NCBI GenBank assembly: GCA_964035545.1
Contig: OZ037768.1
Location: forward strand, 18,269,700-18,333,699
Source: Bugula neritina
Taxonomy: Eukaryota; Bryozoa; Gymnolaemata; Cheilostomatida; Bugulidae
Direction: 5' to 3'
Length of the DNA stretch: 64,000 bases
Part shown: positions 35,392-48,299 of the stretch, in pieces
Layout: every line of letters begins with the position of its first letter
How positions within the stretch are numbered: position 1 is the first letter of the stretch
Made by a program: the position numbers and the translations under genes
Notes under the pieces: model-generated
Database searches by the model: none
The model's input: only the letters and a program-made list of their open reading frames with translations
What the model was told of the DNA's origin: nothing

Positions 35392-36429
35392 AGTTAGGTA
35401 TTGTACGTAGATACTTATAGTTGTTTTGGGAGTTGTTATCTTTTTTTAATAGATATGCCTACACCTCTAGATAACAAAATTTGTGTGCACAATGAAATAA
35501 GAAATATAGGTTGACCAGCCAAAATTAGCCCATACTTATTATAATATAATATTTATTGTAATATTATAACAATTATTATAATATAATAATTATAATATAT
35601 CATTATACTGGTAGTGACAGCAACAAACCTATAGAGTTTATTATGCAACAGAGCCTGCTGATAATTATGTAACAATTATATAATACATAAATGAATATTT
35701 TAATATGCATATCTGCTACAGTGACCTTTTAACCTGTATGAGCCGCTACCAACCTTCTACTACTGCAAGTATTCTACCAATTATCGGGTTTAGGTTGGAT
35801 ATAAAAACAGTATGTCAATTTTGACTAATAAATTAACTTTTGTATCCAGGATTTTAAAATTTAGACATCTTTTATTTCACAAAAATTTCATGAACAGTTG
35901 AGGTCCACTACTTCTACGTTTGTCAATATTGTTAGAAATATAAAAGCTTCGATTTTTACAAAAGAGCTTCTATTTGGATTTTTTCCAATTATCTTATACT
36001 CAATCTTATAAATTATACTGTCTAGAATAAAAGAGAAGCCAATTCTGTCTATACACAACATCTCTCTCTATTTGTACACAGATATTACATAAAGTTTCCC
36101 AAAACTACTTCTCACAACTAAAACATTGTGGCAACTTGCACTACTACATATTATGTTCGTATCTTTTAATATTATTGATCTTAAATAATATTATAATTAA
36201 AAATTGAAAAAATAAATTCATGGTCTAAGTAAAGTATAGACCGAAAAAGCACTACAGACTCTGCATTCTATAACAGCTGTTTGGTATGTAACTCTGTAAT
36301 AGTACAGAGCAAAAATATATCACTGGTATGGTAAAGTTTTATATAAAACTAAGTAAGAGATATATTTGGTTAGATTGCAGTCTTAATTTCCTAAAATGAG
36401 AGTTGAGAAGGGGAGAAGGGGGGCGTCCC

Positions 36430-39400
36430 TCAGCTTGCCAAGCCTTCCTTAGCCAGAACCAGCTGCACAGCCTCCAACACATTAGTCACTCGATAATTGG
36501 GCTGGCGGAGGTCCTCATCTATGGCAAAGTCTACGTGGCTGCTGACGCCCGTCCCGTAAGCCAGCTTCGTGGTATCAGCTGAGTATACCCCAGTGTTCAC
36601 TAGTATAGATTCACAGCTCTCAGCTGAGTCTAACAATTCTTCCTCGTTGATTTCGTGCGCCATATTGCCACTTTCTACGTGGGCTGGAGCTCCTAGCATC
36701 ATCTTACTTCGTTTACCTGAAGCATAAGATGAACAACACTGAGTTATGCCGCATATACAAGAAAACAGATTAATGCTTAGACAGAGCCCTCAACTGTAAA
36801 GACAGTAGAACTTTCGGATAACTTACTGATGAGAAGGGTTTTTGGACACAGTAATAATAATACATAATTGACTATTTGAACCACCCTTCTATAGCTCTTT
36901 CACACATTAGAATATTTTCATATAGCTATCGTAGTTATTATTATATTGACTACTAAACAGTTTGATGAGAGAGTGATCAATACTCTAACAGCCCGGCTAA
37001 ATACTAATAGCCATTTAATAACGACAGCAGATACTAGCTCCAATTATGTTTTATCATTAATATAATCAATCTCTAATGCAATATTTTTAGGAGTGGAAAA
37101 ATTTTTCATTTTTCTGGAAAAACCAATTGAGTTTAAAATTAAATGACTTTTTTATCGAACAAACCCTACAAGTACAAATCCTATCAAACAAAAGCAGTAA
37201 CCAGTAATTTCATGCTAAACATTTTTGGTACAAAGTGAATGACCTGCGGAGTTATCTTCCCAAAGTGACAGTTTCACAAATGTCCACATAAAGTTATAGA
37301 AATTTTCATTTCAAACTAGCTATGAAATAAGTTGCCCTGAGACTGCTGAGTTAAAGTGCATTGAACTCCAAGCAGGCGTAAATGACTGATTATAATCAGG
37401 TTATGGCAGCAGCATTGATTGAACTAGCAAGTTGACCTTTGACTTACATTGTGGAAACATGAGGTGACAATGCATAAGAAACTGTAACTTATATTCCATA
37501 TTTTAGCACAAGCTTGAGGTGATTAATAAGCCGTGAAATGACTACAGGGCGGGCCTTTGTAGGTCACATAATAAAACAGTTCTAAGTGATTGCATGGAAA
37601 CAGCAGTTTCAGTACAGCTCTTTTAATGAATACCTTCTCATTACTAACTGTAACCAACTTGACAGCAATGATAAGGAAGAAAACTAGCTGTGGAATAAGA
37701 TTTCAGTGAGCTGTCACATGAATTCACTTATTTTATGAAGAATTGTGATTTTATTTTTTACTGGTAGCACAACAATCTGCAGCAAATTTCAAAAAGTTTG
37801 ATTCACCCGAGAGATTGCACACTGTAGTCTTATAGATGATGTCACATCCTGTAGAAGGAAGACGCACTCACCTATAGTAGACACTTCAGCATGTCTTGCC
37901 TTACTCTTATTCTGAAGGTATCTGTTGTATAAATTCGCACCATAGATATCAGTATCAGGATTGTCTCTGAAACATAACAATACAACTGAGTTACTTAGGA
38001 ATAACCACCACCCACTACCTTGTAATTACTGCCCACGTACATTACAGACTAATAGCTAACAAGATAGAGGTATTCATATCAGAACACGATGCTGTATCAT
38101 TTACTATGACCCAAAGTGCTGGATTAAGTGATTACCTCTATATAATGAGAGGTGGAAGTCTTGAGGTACAATAACCTTCACCTTACCTATGAAGTTCAAT
38201 ACAAGAAACTTAAACAGGACAGTTTAGCGTGTGAGGTCAAATTGTGCCTCTGAAAATTAGCCTGGGCACCACTAGAACTGAGAAGTTGCCCGACCTTATA
38301 TACAAGGCACTACCTCCTGAACGCGACAACTACGATGTAGAGAGGAACCATGTATATGATTTATTTAGTCTTATGCGAAATTCCACTATCCTTGATCTAA
38401 GATACCTTATGACTGGCTACTGAACTGAGAGAATGGAAGTATACAAAGGAACCAGTAATAATGATTTTGCACTCTATACTAAGTTATAAATCAACCTTAA
38501 CACAATAGCTCCTTCACAATAACATCCTCTCAGCAACCAACATGTGTGATAGAATCATCTCATGAAGACCTGCATGTTACATGCTCTAGATTACTACGTG
38601 CTGACTGTACACCAGTCATGCTGGCAGCCAATAAGGCAGCAAATAGAACCTCCGGTCTGTGCTAACAGAATATGGGACACCGTGCCTACATCCTGTTCTA
38701 GTCAGAAGAGCAGACAACTAAATGGCAAGTCCACCTCCACCAATTAGACTCAGAGTTACAACTTCTAGAGATGGGTGGGGTGACACGACTCACCGCAATT
38801 CAACAGAATATTTGTTACTAAAGTTCGCCTTCTCTTTCAGAGTTGGTTGAGATAAGCACAAGTTAAAGCAGAACTAGATGGCAAGTGAAGACTAGAGAGA
38901 TAGTGCTTTGCGTGAATTTAATAGTTAGGATTCCTAACCATTAATTGAAGGAGGTTGGGGCAGGTGAGAATAGTACAGAACCACAAATGAAACTAAACAC
39001 AGCAAAAAGGCTACAGGATATTAAATCATGACAAAGCTAGTTTGGTACTGATGAGGCTATACTTACACCATGTAATAAAAAAATCATGGTTTGCAAATCA
39101 ACTTTGGCATAGTTGCGAAATTAACTACAAAACAGTTTTAATGTTTCCAGAAAGTTTCACAGCTTCATCGCAAGTGAATAACCTCTACACTGGATTCCAT
39201 ACAGAGAAATTCAGTACAGAGTACAGAGTATATAATACTATAGAGTACACTAGTTCTGTGATTCATTACCTAAAAGGATGTTACACATGTTACGCAACAT
39301 CTCCTATCATAACAAATGTGAGGCAATACATCTGACCAATCAAAACTGCTGCAAGGCCGTGCCTACTGTTTGCCCACTGACTGCACTTGTATACGTGACC

Positions 39401-42400
39401 GTGAAACTAACTAGCAGCCCTCGAGTGTTGTGTAACTACAGTAGCTTATTCAATCTTGTATTCAGGAATTTCTAACACAGCATTCCAGTTTTTATGCCAT
39501 AAACTTTCCAACAAAAAGACTAATGTAGGTTTTAGACATCCAGGTATACAAAGCAAGATTATATTGAAATGAACAAAACAAATGGATTGAAACCAACCAA
39601 CTTATTAGAGATGCATCCATATAACCTGAAATCCTTTCCAAGGATTCACTCTCATGAAACCTGAATATTCAATATGTTTGCAGAGTAAACGAATTGAGAG
39701 CACAGAGAAGAACTTACAGTAGCAATACCCAGTGAAACAAGCTTAATACTTAATACTACATGCATTATACTCTATAGCCCACACTCACCCAACGCAATAC
39801 AAGTGAGAGATAGTTTTGTCAATGTTGATAGACTTGGCATGTTCATTAAGACAGTACTCAGCGTGGTGATACGTTATAGGGCTAGGTTTGCCAATCAAGG
39901 CAGTATATTTGAGATCTTTTCCCGAAAGTTTCTACAACACATGAAAATAGAAGTGAGTGAACTACACTACACAAACACAGGCAAGCTGTTATTAGGTAAG
40001 GTGTACCATACAAAACAACAAGTATATATGCAACTGGGAATTGTACTACCTCCAGCAAATATTAGTATGATTACATTAGCCTTACCTTAAATAAATGCTC
40101 CAGGCAAAACAAGAAACAGCCATGGCCGAATCTACAACAAGCCATAAATAGAGCTCATCACAAACTTAATGGGACACAAGTGTGTCATGTGGACATTCTT
40201 GTGGCTTTGAAGTGAAGACATCACTGAGCAACAGATGACCTTGTCAAGTGATGTACAGACTTGCTGAGCCAACAACTGCTATGCATTGAGCTGCTTACCT
40301 GGGCATACACGCTTCAGCCATCCACACCATGTCCATGTTGCAAGCTAGTATAGGTATGTGCTGAGCGGGTACAGTGGTAGGGCAATGGTCGGGCTTGCCG
40401 TTGGTCATGAGAAGGTCAAGGACTAGCTGTAAGTTTGTCTCCCAACGTATGGGTTCTCCAAACAATATTACAGCTTCAATTTCAGGGAAAAACTCTTCAT
40501 ATTCATCAGCCTAAAGCATACGTGGAGCAGTTGCTACTTGCATATACACCATGAACTGGTATTAGTACACAGAGAGAGAAAAACATGGTACCACCAGCAA
40601 TATAATGAGACTTAGCCAAACTAAACAATCTATGACCAGTAGAGAAATGTTGCTGGGTGTACTGCAGTGACCATACAAAATAGTGATATAACTTAATGGT
40701 CAAAATAAACGTGCATTATGTCTTGCTCATTCATTTAACAGGCTTTTATTACTGCATTCAATCAGATGTTAGAAACAACAATACAAACTCAATAACAATA
40801 TTGATTTATACCATTACAGCCTGCTATAAAACAACTTGCCCTTCACAGTCTTGCATATACTACATGAATACATATAGATACAGTGCAGCTGATTTCTAGT
40901 GCCTGGTTTATATGATAATTATAGTTGACCAGCACTTCCAGATTTGATATTAAATGTTAGCAATATAAGAGAACATATATGTTGCTGTTGAGAATTGCCT
41001 AAGAGATCATGTTGTATGTACATATTCTATGTTTCTAATTTTCTAAGTCATCCTATTCAATGCTCTAAAGTCTAAACCAAGAGACACAAGTGCAATATAA
41101 AAGAAGCAGCAACATCAAAACTGCACATATATAAATATGATGGGTGGAAATATAACATAAACCACCAAACAATATTCAGTGAACTGAGTGCTGGTTTCCT
41201 CCAATAACCTCCCATAAAAAATAATGATTTTTTCATTGACAATATGACCAGTACAAATGCACACCTCATCGTGACCTCTGCGATTGTGATCCACCATGTC
41301 CAGCAGTGGGTAGCTCTTGCGGAAGTTGTCAATCGTCACGACCTTTTGAAATCCTAAATTCCTTGCAATTTCTCTCACGGGTCCCTGACCGGACACCAAC
41401 ACAGTTTTGTTGTGAAATTGCTGGAACATCTTGAGTGGCGAATGGGACATAACCATCTGCTCTTGGTGAATCTGTAAAGGCAGCATTTTGCACAGTCAGC
41501 TGCATAACAAGTATTAAAAATAAAAGTAAAATTTGTGTTGCAACAAAATTGAAAAATCATTCATTATATTTAATTTTAAAACTTTGTGACTGCGGAAAGA
41601 TAACTAAAAGCTAGAGATCCTGAAATTTAGTAGTTTGTTAAAAATCTGCATGCATTGCATCAGCATTTTCTCCCAGACTATCAGAGTATCAAGATTTGGT
41701 TGCAGTGTCGGCCATAACAATAGATTAGAGACACAACATTGCATCAGCTGCACCCCAATAATCATGCACGCGGTGTGTGATCCCAGACTCCGTGTTACAC
41801 AGAGCAGAGTGTTCTAGGATATTGACATCCATGGTAAATGAGATCTTCATAACTAGAGGCGGACAAGGTGTAAGGAGCTAGCGACAGAGCTAGGGAGCTA
41901 CTTGGACATTATTTCTAGATACTCTTTGTTATAACTCCATACGAAATATAATAAACATTCTGCCTAAATGTGTTTCATTTACTGTCATTCAGTTCAATGC
42001 AGTTGACTTGCTGTGTAATAAATAATGTTGGGGAGAAAAAGCCAAAGGGAATAATGCATACCTTACACAAATATAAAATGGTATATTTCATACTAGCTGG
42101 CAGCAGGGATAGTAAACAGTAAATGCTGCCAGGAATCAAAGAGCTATGTAATAAGGAGAGGAAAACGTCAACACACCTTGATGCCGAGCCTCTCAGACAG
42201 CTGTTCAGCCTTCCTAGATCTCAGAGTATTGCCGGCATTTGTGACAAACACGGTTGGTATTTTGAATTTTCCCTTCTCATCCAGCAGTAAATGCAGAGCT
42301 TCTGCTGAGTGGGAGAAAACTTCCTTCCCTCGAACAAAAACTCCATCTATATCAAACATGAACCCAAACCTGTTGGGAGTCTAAAATAGAAAAAGTAAAA

Positions 42401-43030
42401 ATATATGAGTCAGCAGCCTATAATAGCACATACTGACACCTCAGACACCCATATCATGTTGCAGTTCTTCCTGTACCACTGCACGCTTGCATATTCAGTC
42501 TGCCTGAGGGTGAAACTTATACACGTTAATAGCCTAGGTTCCCAGTCTACACACAGCTGAACTGATATGTTAAATGAGGTCTTTACAGCATTTCAGAACA
42601 ACATTGAAATTATGCTAAAAACAATTAATAACAGATTTCTATTAAAAAATGGAGCCACTTTTGTGAAATGCAATCACAGCCCTTCTTATTGTATTTTCAA
42701 CTTAAAGCAAGAGCAATTACCTGAATAATCAATACTCTCTGTCCCAAAGCAGCAACCCTTTAAGGGTACCATAATCCAAAACATTGGATATATACAGAAA
42801 ATTCTAGAATATAACAAGCGAATACTTACTTTAGTTCTTGAAGAGGCAGCACTTTGACATGAGCTGGTATGAAAGGCAGCAGCTCTTACAGAAGATGTAC
42901 TACTCTGAGAACAATATAGCTTAGTGTGTAGCTGTTGACTCGGCATGGCATTCTTGTTCCTTAGAAGTTGTCCACACCACATGCGTGTCTCGCCTTTAAG
43001 TAGCGCAGACTTTAGACCTATATTCGCCAT
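36430..43030 (-). CDS. HDHD5: HDHD5 (CECR5) HAD-superfamily hydrolase, complete
   Basis: Eight exons in minus-strand order: 43030-42830, 42380-42177, 41471-41265, 40510-40299, 40131-40086, 39931-39789, 37966-37872, 36716-36430 (stop TGA). They encode 464 residues (human about 423). Motif I is FDIDGVFVRG, with Asp77 and Asp79 as nucleophile and acid/base. Motif II lies near VFVTNAGN, motif III is the lysine of LIGKPSP (about 305), and motif IV is GDNPDTDIYGAN (about 338). These are the class IIA HAD signatures of the CECR5 family, with MSHSPLKMF and VLVSGQGPV typical of HDHD5. Residues 1-67 are basic, rich in Ser/Ala/Thr and poor in acid, as in a mitochondrial presequence; the human protein is also predicted mitochondrial. 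The physiological substrate is not known. The C terminus ends in VLEAVQLVLAKEG, as in the family. Exon 5 is only 46 bp. Confidence 0.95.
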
Positions 43031-44779
43031 TTTTACTCAACTTTTTCAATTTCTCCTCTTTGCTTTTGTATGTGTTTCAATTTTTATAAGGTTTTGAAAC
43101 AGCTGAATTTCTGCAAAATAAACACAAAATAAATAAAACACTTTGAATAAAAAGTTAGAATAACCAAAGTGTGTGGGACCTAGCTACCATACAAAATAAC
43201 AAAAACTTACTAACAAAAAGCTAAAATAGAAGTTTAAATTTCAAATGCATATATTATAAATAATCAATTATTGCAATACCAAGTATAAGATAGGCAATAA
43301 ATATGGTAGAAGTTATGCAAGTTAGTTAAAAGTTGATTGAATAAGAATAAACAACGAAACAATTATTTAAAGCAGCAATCATACTCTAAGAATAACAGTC
43401 ATTCTAGTAGCTTTAACTTATTCTTAACTTACATCTCTTAGAACCAATTTCTAAATCAAACAGGTATAAACACTACATTGAAAATAATTAGGTTAATTAA
43501 TTACAAACATACTGCTTCATTCATAATATTGGCAGACTGGCAATGCTAAAACCCCATCAATTACAGAAAGTGTTTTTAACCTGTCAGGTAATTGACTACC
43601 ACAACAGTGCGAGTACTTGAAGTAAATATCAATGTAAAAATAGAATAGAATCTGAAAATAAATAAAAACATTCTCTCAGCTGAACAAAATTTTTTACTCA
43701 TTTCAAATTCGAGTCTAACTGACATATATAATTTGAGTTACTACAGGCATAGTAGCTTAGAGAGTGCCAAGTTAAAATGTTAATAAATTTATCAATTACA
43801 CTTTATTAATAAAACTTCAACCTGTAGTAGCCCAAATCTAATAGTATACTAGTATAATTATTATTATTTTAATAACTGTGTCCATGAAAATGAACTATAC
43901 TCATAATTACATTGGGTGCTTTAGATTAGTATACAACTTTTGGATGGAATGAGAGCAAAAGTAGATCAGAAAAGTCAATTAGTGAATTAAAGTCTTAACT
44001 TGAAAAGTAAACGAAAAAGAGTTGAAGATTAAAAATCTAAGATCTATTAAGATTTAATTGAAATTTTAAAAATGAAAGCCGTATTGAAACTCAAAAATAC
44101 AGTAAAATGTTCCTATTTTAAAATTTCCAACAATTAGTGATTGACTAAATTTTTAGTTGAAATGAAAACGTAATCGGTTTAAACCCAAGTCTTGTACTTT
44201 ACTATAACTAGTTACCATTAGTATTTTTAACAGTAATTGATTACTAAATACTGAAAAGCTGACCGTTACTATTATTTACTTTGTACTTGCAGGTACTGAG
44301 CTATCAGTATTACTATTATTCCTACCGTGATACAGCTAGTCATGCGGATAGTGATAATCATGCTGATACTATTACTGGTGTGTTACTCATGGTAATTTAT
44401 AGACTTACTCTTAGAGTAATACAAATAGTAATACTAACACTAATGTTAATAAACTTGAAGCAAAACAAGTAAATTTGAGGTAAGCAAAGTAATGGAGAAA
44501 TTGAAAAAAGCCTGTGTTGTAGATTAGAAATGTAGCAAAAGAAGTTATGTCCTCGCACCCCAAACTAAAAAATAATAAAACAATTTAAGAGCTAAAGCTA
44601 TCTCAACTTCTCCACTACTGCTCCTAAATGGTAAATTTAATGATTTATTATAACTTTATTATAGTTATACTTACAAGTTGAAGTTATATTAATATTATAA
44701 TAATTATTTATACATAATAACCATTTAATTTTATATCAATATTATTATAACTGTAATATATACATTTAATATTCATAAC

Positions 44780-45560
44780 CATAATGGATATTGATAAAGT
44801 AAAAGTAAAACTAAAAGTAAATGTAATGCTGTTAGTAATACTAATACTAATAGTCAACGTAATACTAATAGTAATTGTAAAACTAAATTTAATAGCACTG
44901 TAGCACTAATAGCAATAGTAATACTAAATATAATACTACTACTAATAGTGATAGTAATAATAGACTATTAGTATTAGTATTACTATTGAACGAAGAATTA
45001 CTTTTTCAGTTTTTGTGACTGTCTTAGTCATTACATTTACTTTTACTGTTTTAGTGGTTCATTAATTTTTTAAAACTAAAAGCAAAACTTAAACTAAAAG
45101 TACATGACAAAGTAATAAGTAATAACTAATATAAATAACTGAATAAATCTAAGTATAAGTATAACCATAAGTATTACTAAAAGTAAATTAGCACCATCGC
45201 TATGTCTATTACTATTGTATTAGTATTAGTATTACTATTAGTAATAGTATAAGTTTAGGCCATAGGCTATAAGTATAAGTAATTACTAATACTACTACTA
45301 GTAACACTAAGTCTAACAGCAACAGTAACGTAAGTCTAAGTGTAACACTAACTCAACAAGTGCAACTGTAACTGTGAATTAAAAGTATAACCTAACGGCT
45401 AACAGTAACAGTAGAGTAGACGTAGAACTAGAAGGCAAAGTACTAGTACTAGTAGTACTACTACTAGTACTAGTAGTAGTAGTACAGGTACTGGTAGTGG
45501 TACTCCGTACTACTACTACTACTAGTAGTAGTAGTACTAGTACAGTAGTAGTAGTAGTGC
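44780..45560. repeat. ACT/AGT trinucleotide-derived low-complexity field
   Basis: Almost every word is a variant of AGTAATACTA. It ends in a dense, nearly self-complementary block of TAG/CTA triplets at about 45435-45560 (ACTAGTACTAGTAGTAGTAG). The block can fold on itself because ACTAGT and GTAC units are palindromic. Confidence 0.9.
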
Positions 45561-45571
45561 ATAGACACTCA

Positions 45572-45738
45572 CAGCTTTAGAATTCCTGCTCTGCCTCGGC
45601 TCTTGTGTCATACGCTCATACTGAAAGCAGATTGTTAGTAAATCTTGTTTTATACTTGGCTTACAGCTAACGTGTTTTTGCCATGATGATGCCTGATGGT
45701 ATTTAATGAGCAGAGCAAATTCAAACCGCAACCTGAAT
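45572..45738 (-). promoter_or_regulatory. possible non-coding first exon of HDHD5 with upstream CCAAT box
   Basis: On the minus strand a CCAAT box (AGCCAAT, from plus-strand ATTGGCT near 45784-45790) is followed by about 200 bp ending at a good donor, GTGAGT, immediately below 45572. The HDHD5 start-codon exon has an acceptor upstream of its ATG that would receive it. A 64-codon open frame crosses this segment, but I recognise nothing in it. The link to HDHD5 is inference. Confidence 0.3.
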
Positions 45739-47084
45739 CGGTGGAATTAAATTCTCAGCTGATCACAAAATTCTTGGTATTTGATTGGCTCAACTATAAC
45801 ACGCCTTTTCTCTCCAAAAATGATAAATGATTTGACGTAATTGGAAACTTATACTGATGAAAGAGTTGCGTTCTCAGTACAGCCTAGTTGTATTATAAGA
45901 TAACTCTGCATCAACTCATATTGTCACTGTTTAACCTCAACAACATTCTCATAGTGTTCACCAAGGTTTCCAAATATTTATGGTTTAGTTCAATCTTCCA
46001 TAAAGCTTCAGCTGTCATTGATATATGGAGATCGGTCATTTTTTGCTTTCTCGAAACATGTAAACACCAGCAGCTTTCTTTATTGGTACTGGTAATAGGA
46101 TCAAAACAGTCACAAAGAATAGAGGATATAGATAATATTCTTGAAAATTTTTTCTGCTTAAAGCCTTGTTTTTATTGTTTAAGGAACGTACTTTAGCTCA
46201 GCATTCTAAAGTATCATGCTTTCTCTGATTGAATTGCAAGTCATTTCAGTACATCAATAGTCTTCTAATAGATCTCTACATCAATACATTTTATTTTGCT
46301 TTATACTTAAAAGAAAACAAAACAAAATTCTACATCAATAAATTTTACTTTGCTTTATAGTAACTTGTTGATCTCTGAGGCTTGCACGATGGTCCTACGA
46401 GATCCCGCTGCAGGATCTACTTCATACAGATACAGTTAACTTCCATATCTCTAAGATCTATGAGGGCTACCATATCAATGTTTTTGTTGAATTTTTCTTA
46501 TTTTTTTTCTTACCATAGCTATGCTAGGTATGCAGTGTAAAAATATACAGTGATTTTGATGTACATATAATATTATCATTACGATGGATATGTTGAACAG
46601 CATAATAATAATATGATGCACATATTTTTGTATCTAGAAAACTTAATTTAAATACTATTTGAAAACAATAGTATGATCTTTTGACAGGTCTTTTTTTAAC
46701 TATTGCAGACTTGATCATCAGAGTACATAAACTATCAATCTGCAAGAAGAAATTTCACAAAAAAAGTAAAACACACTGCTCCGAAGCTTAAGGAATTGCC
46801 TTTTCATGGACCGACGCAGTTGGCCAATTATTTTACTTGCAGGATAAAATAACAATACGTTGTTAAGAACTATAATCTGCCGAAATTGAGTTGCTAATAC
46901 TTTGTAGGGGACATATCTTCTTCCAATCGTCTTTGAAGAAAATAGCCTTAGAGTTTAAAATGAAAACTGTTTAATTAGAGCTATTGTATAAAAATCATTT
47001 GTTTTACAAACTAAAACAATTTTATTTTATAAATACAAATTTTTAAATCACTAAATCATTTTTCATGAATGAATCATTGTTTAA

Positions 47085-47158
47085 CTAAAGGAGGAAGACA
47101 AGCCACGGAGGCGTATCTGGTCGGTGGCTTTACCTCAGTGTTTCTCTTCAAAGCGCCA
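47085..47158 (+). other. possible UBA1 5' UTR exon
   Basis: A locally less AT-rich block (CCACGGAGGCGTATCTGG) ends at a donor, GTAAGT, at 47159. UBA1's coding exon begins directly after an acceptor AG with its ATG at 48300, so an upstream non-coding exon is required and this is the best candidate. Its 5' end is not defined. Confidence 0.4.
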
Positions 47159-48299
47159 GTAAGTTTTCAATTAAGCTTTTAGTTGAGCTGTATAAAATTT
47201 TATTTTAAATGTTCGAGTAAAACAAGTTATTTCTTACTTGCGCTTATACAATTGTGCTAGTTGTCGCTACTAATAGTAATATTAGCCAATTCATCTTAGA
47301 CTTATGAATTACTACAACTTGCAGTTTCGATTTGCTTACTTTCGGCTAAAACTTCACAATTGGGATTCCATCTCATTATTAATATTTTTACATCATGTTT
47401 ATTTTGAGTTGGAATTTTATATGTGCTTATTTTAGATTTGTGGATACACTTTCTCTAAATTAAAAAGCACTTTTATTGTTTGAGAAAATCAATAAACACA
47501 GAGTAAACAGAAGAGTTTCCGGTAGATTTGATGCAGATATTCGTTGGTCGGCCATTACTCTATATATATTCATGTAGTGTGCACGCTTTTCTTAGCCTAA
47601 ACTAAGACACTTGATGGTTTAACTAGAAACACTTTTGTTTGGCATTGGACTGTTGAAAACCAATTCAAAAGTTTTGCAACCACTTCTTATTTTATAAATT
47701 TATTTTGTCTCGTATGCCAATTGTTTAAAGGTTAGTTGTACTTGTACTTGTAGTTGTTTCCAAGTCTAACTCTAAGTCTAAGCTTCAGTTGGACTTCTGT
47801 TTGAGTTTAACTAAACTAAAACTTGAAGTTGAACTTGATCATCAGGATTTTAAAACTAAATATAGGCCATAGACATAAGTGTAGCTGTATGTCGTGTGAC
47901 TGTATGGGTACCCCAACCCCTCCCTTATAGTTGTAGCTATAGTTACTCTTGTCTTACACTGACTCTCACTCCGACTACAAGCTGAACTTGAAATACCTGT
48001 ACAAATTTATTAATTTTTCTCATGAATTTTGCATTTCCACAATATTGAATGTGCATTAAAATTTAAATTGTTGAGCTCATTGGCTCATTTGAATTGCTCA
48101 ATAAGTTTTTAAAGAGCTAATACTATAGTAATAGTAATACCAGACTGACTCTGAGAGTGAGACTACACATCCATGCACTAACAGTAACACTAATCATGAT
48201 GTACAGTTTTAGGTTGCCCTTTGGTGTGGTATCAATGTTGTACTTGATTCGTAATTGTTCAGCTAGTACTTAATGTATAATTCCAATTTTAGTATTTAG

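Larger units (their letters stand above)
33807..36429. other. Wnt2-HDHD5 intergenic region
   Basis: 2.6 kb spacer between two genes in tandem on the minus strand. It contains the presumed Wnt2 promoter (see 33962-34009) and one hAT element (35065-35391). I see no additional exon. Confidence 0.6.
43031..48299. other. HDHD5-UBA1 divergent intergenic region
   Basis: 5.3 kb between start codons. It contains a splice acceptor just upstream of the HDHD5 ATG (minus-strand TTATTTTGCAG, near 43117), pointing to an upstream non-coding exon. It also holds an ACT/AGT-rich repeat field (about 44780-45560), a possible HDHD5 first exon (45572-45738), and a possible UBA1 first exon ending at 47158. Nothing else is recognised. 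Confidence 0.55.

Noticed and set aside
45537-45731. 64-codon minus-strand open frame as a separate small gene
   Set aside because: It ends in the TAG repeat, shows no known motif, and is better explained as a non-coding first exon or promoter zone of HDHD5.
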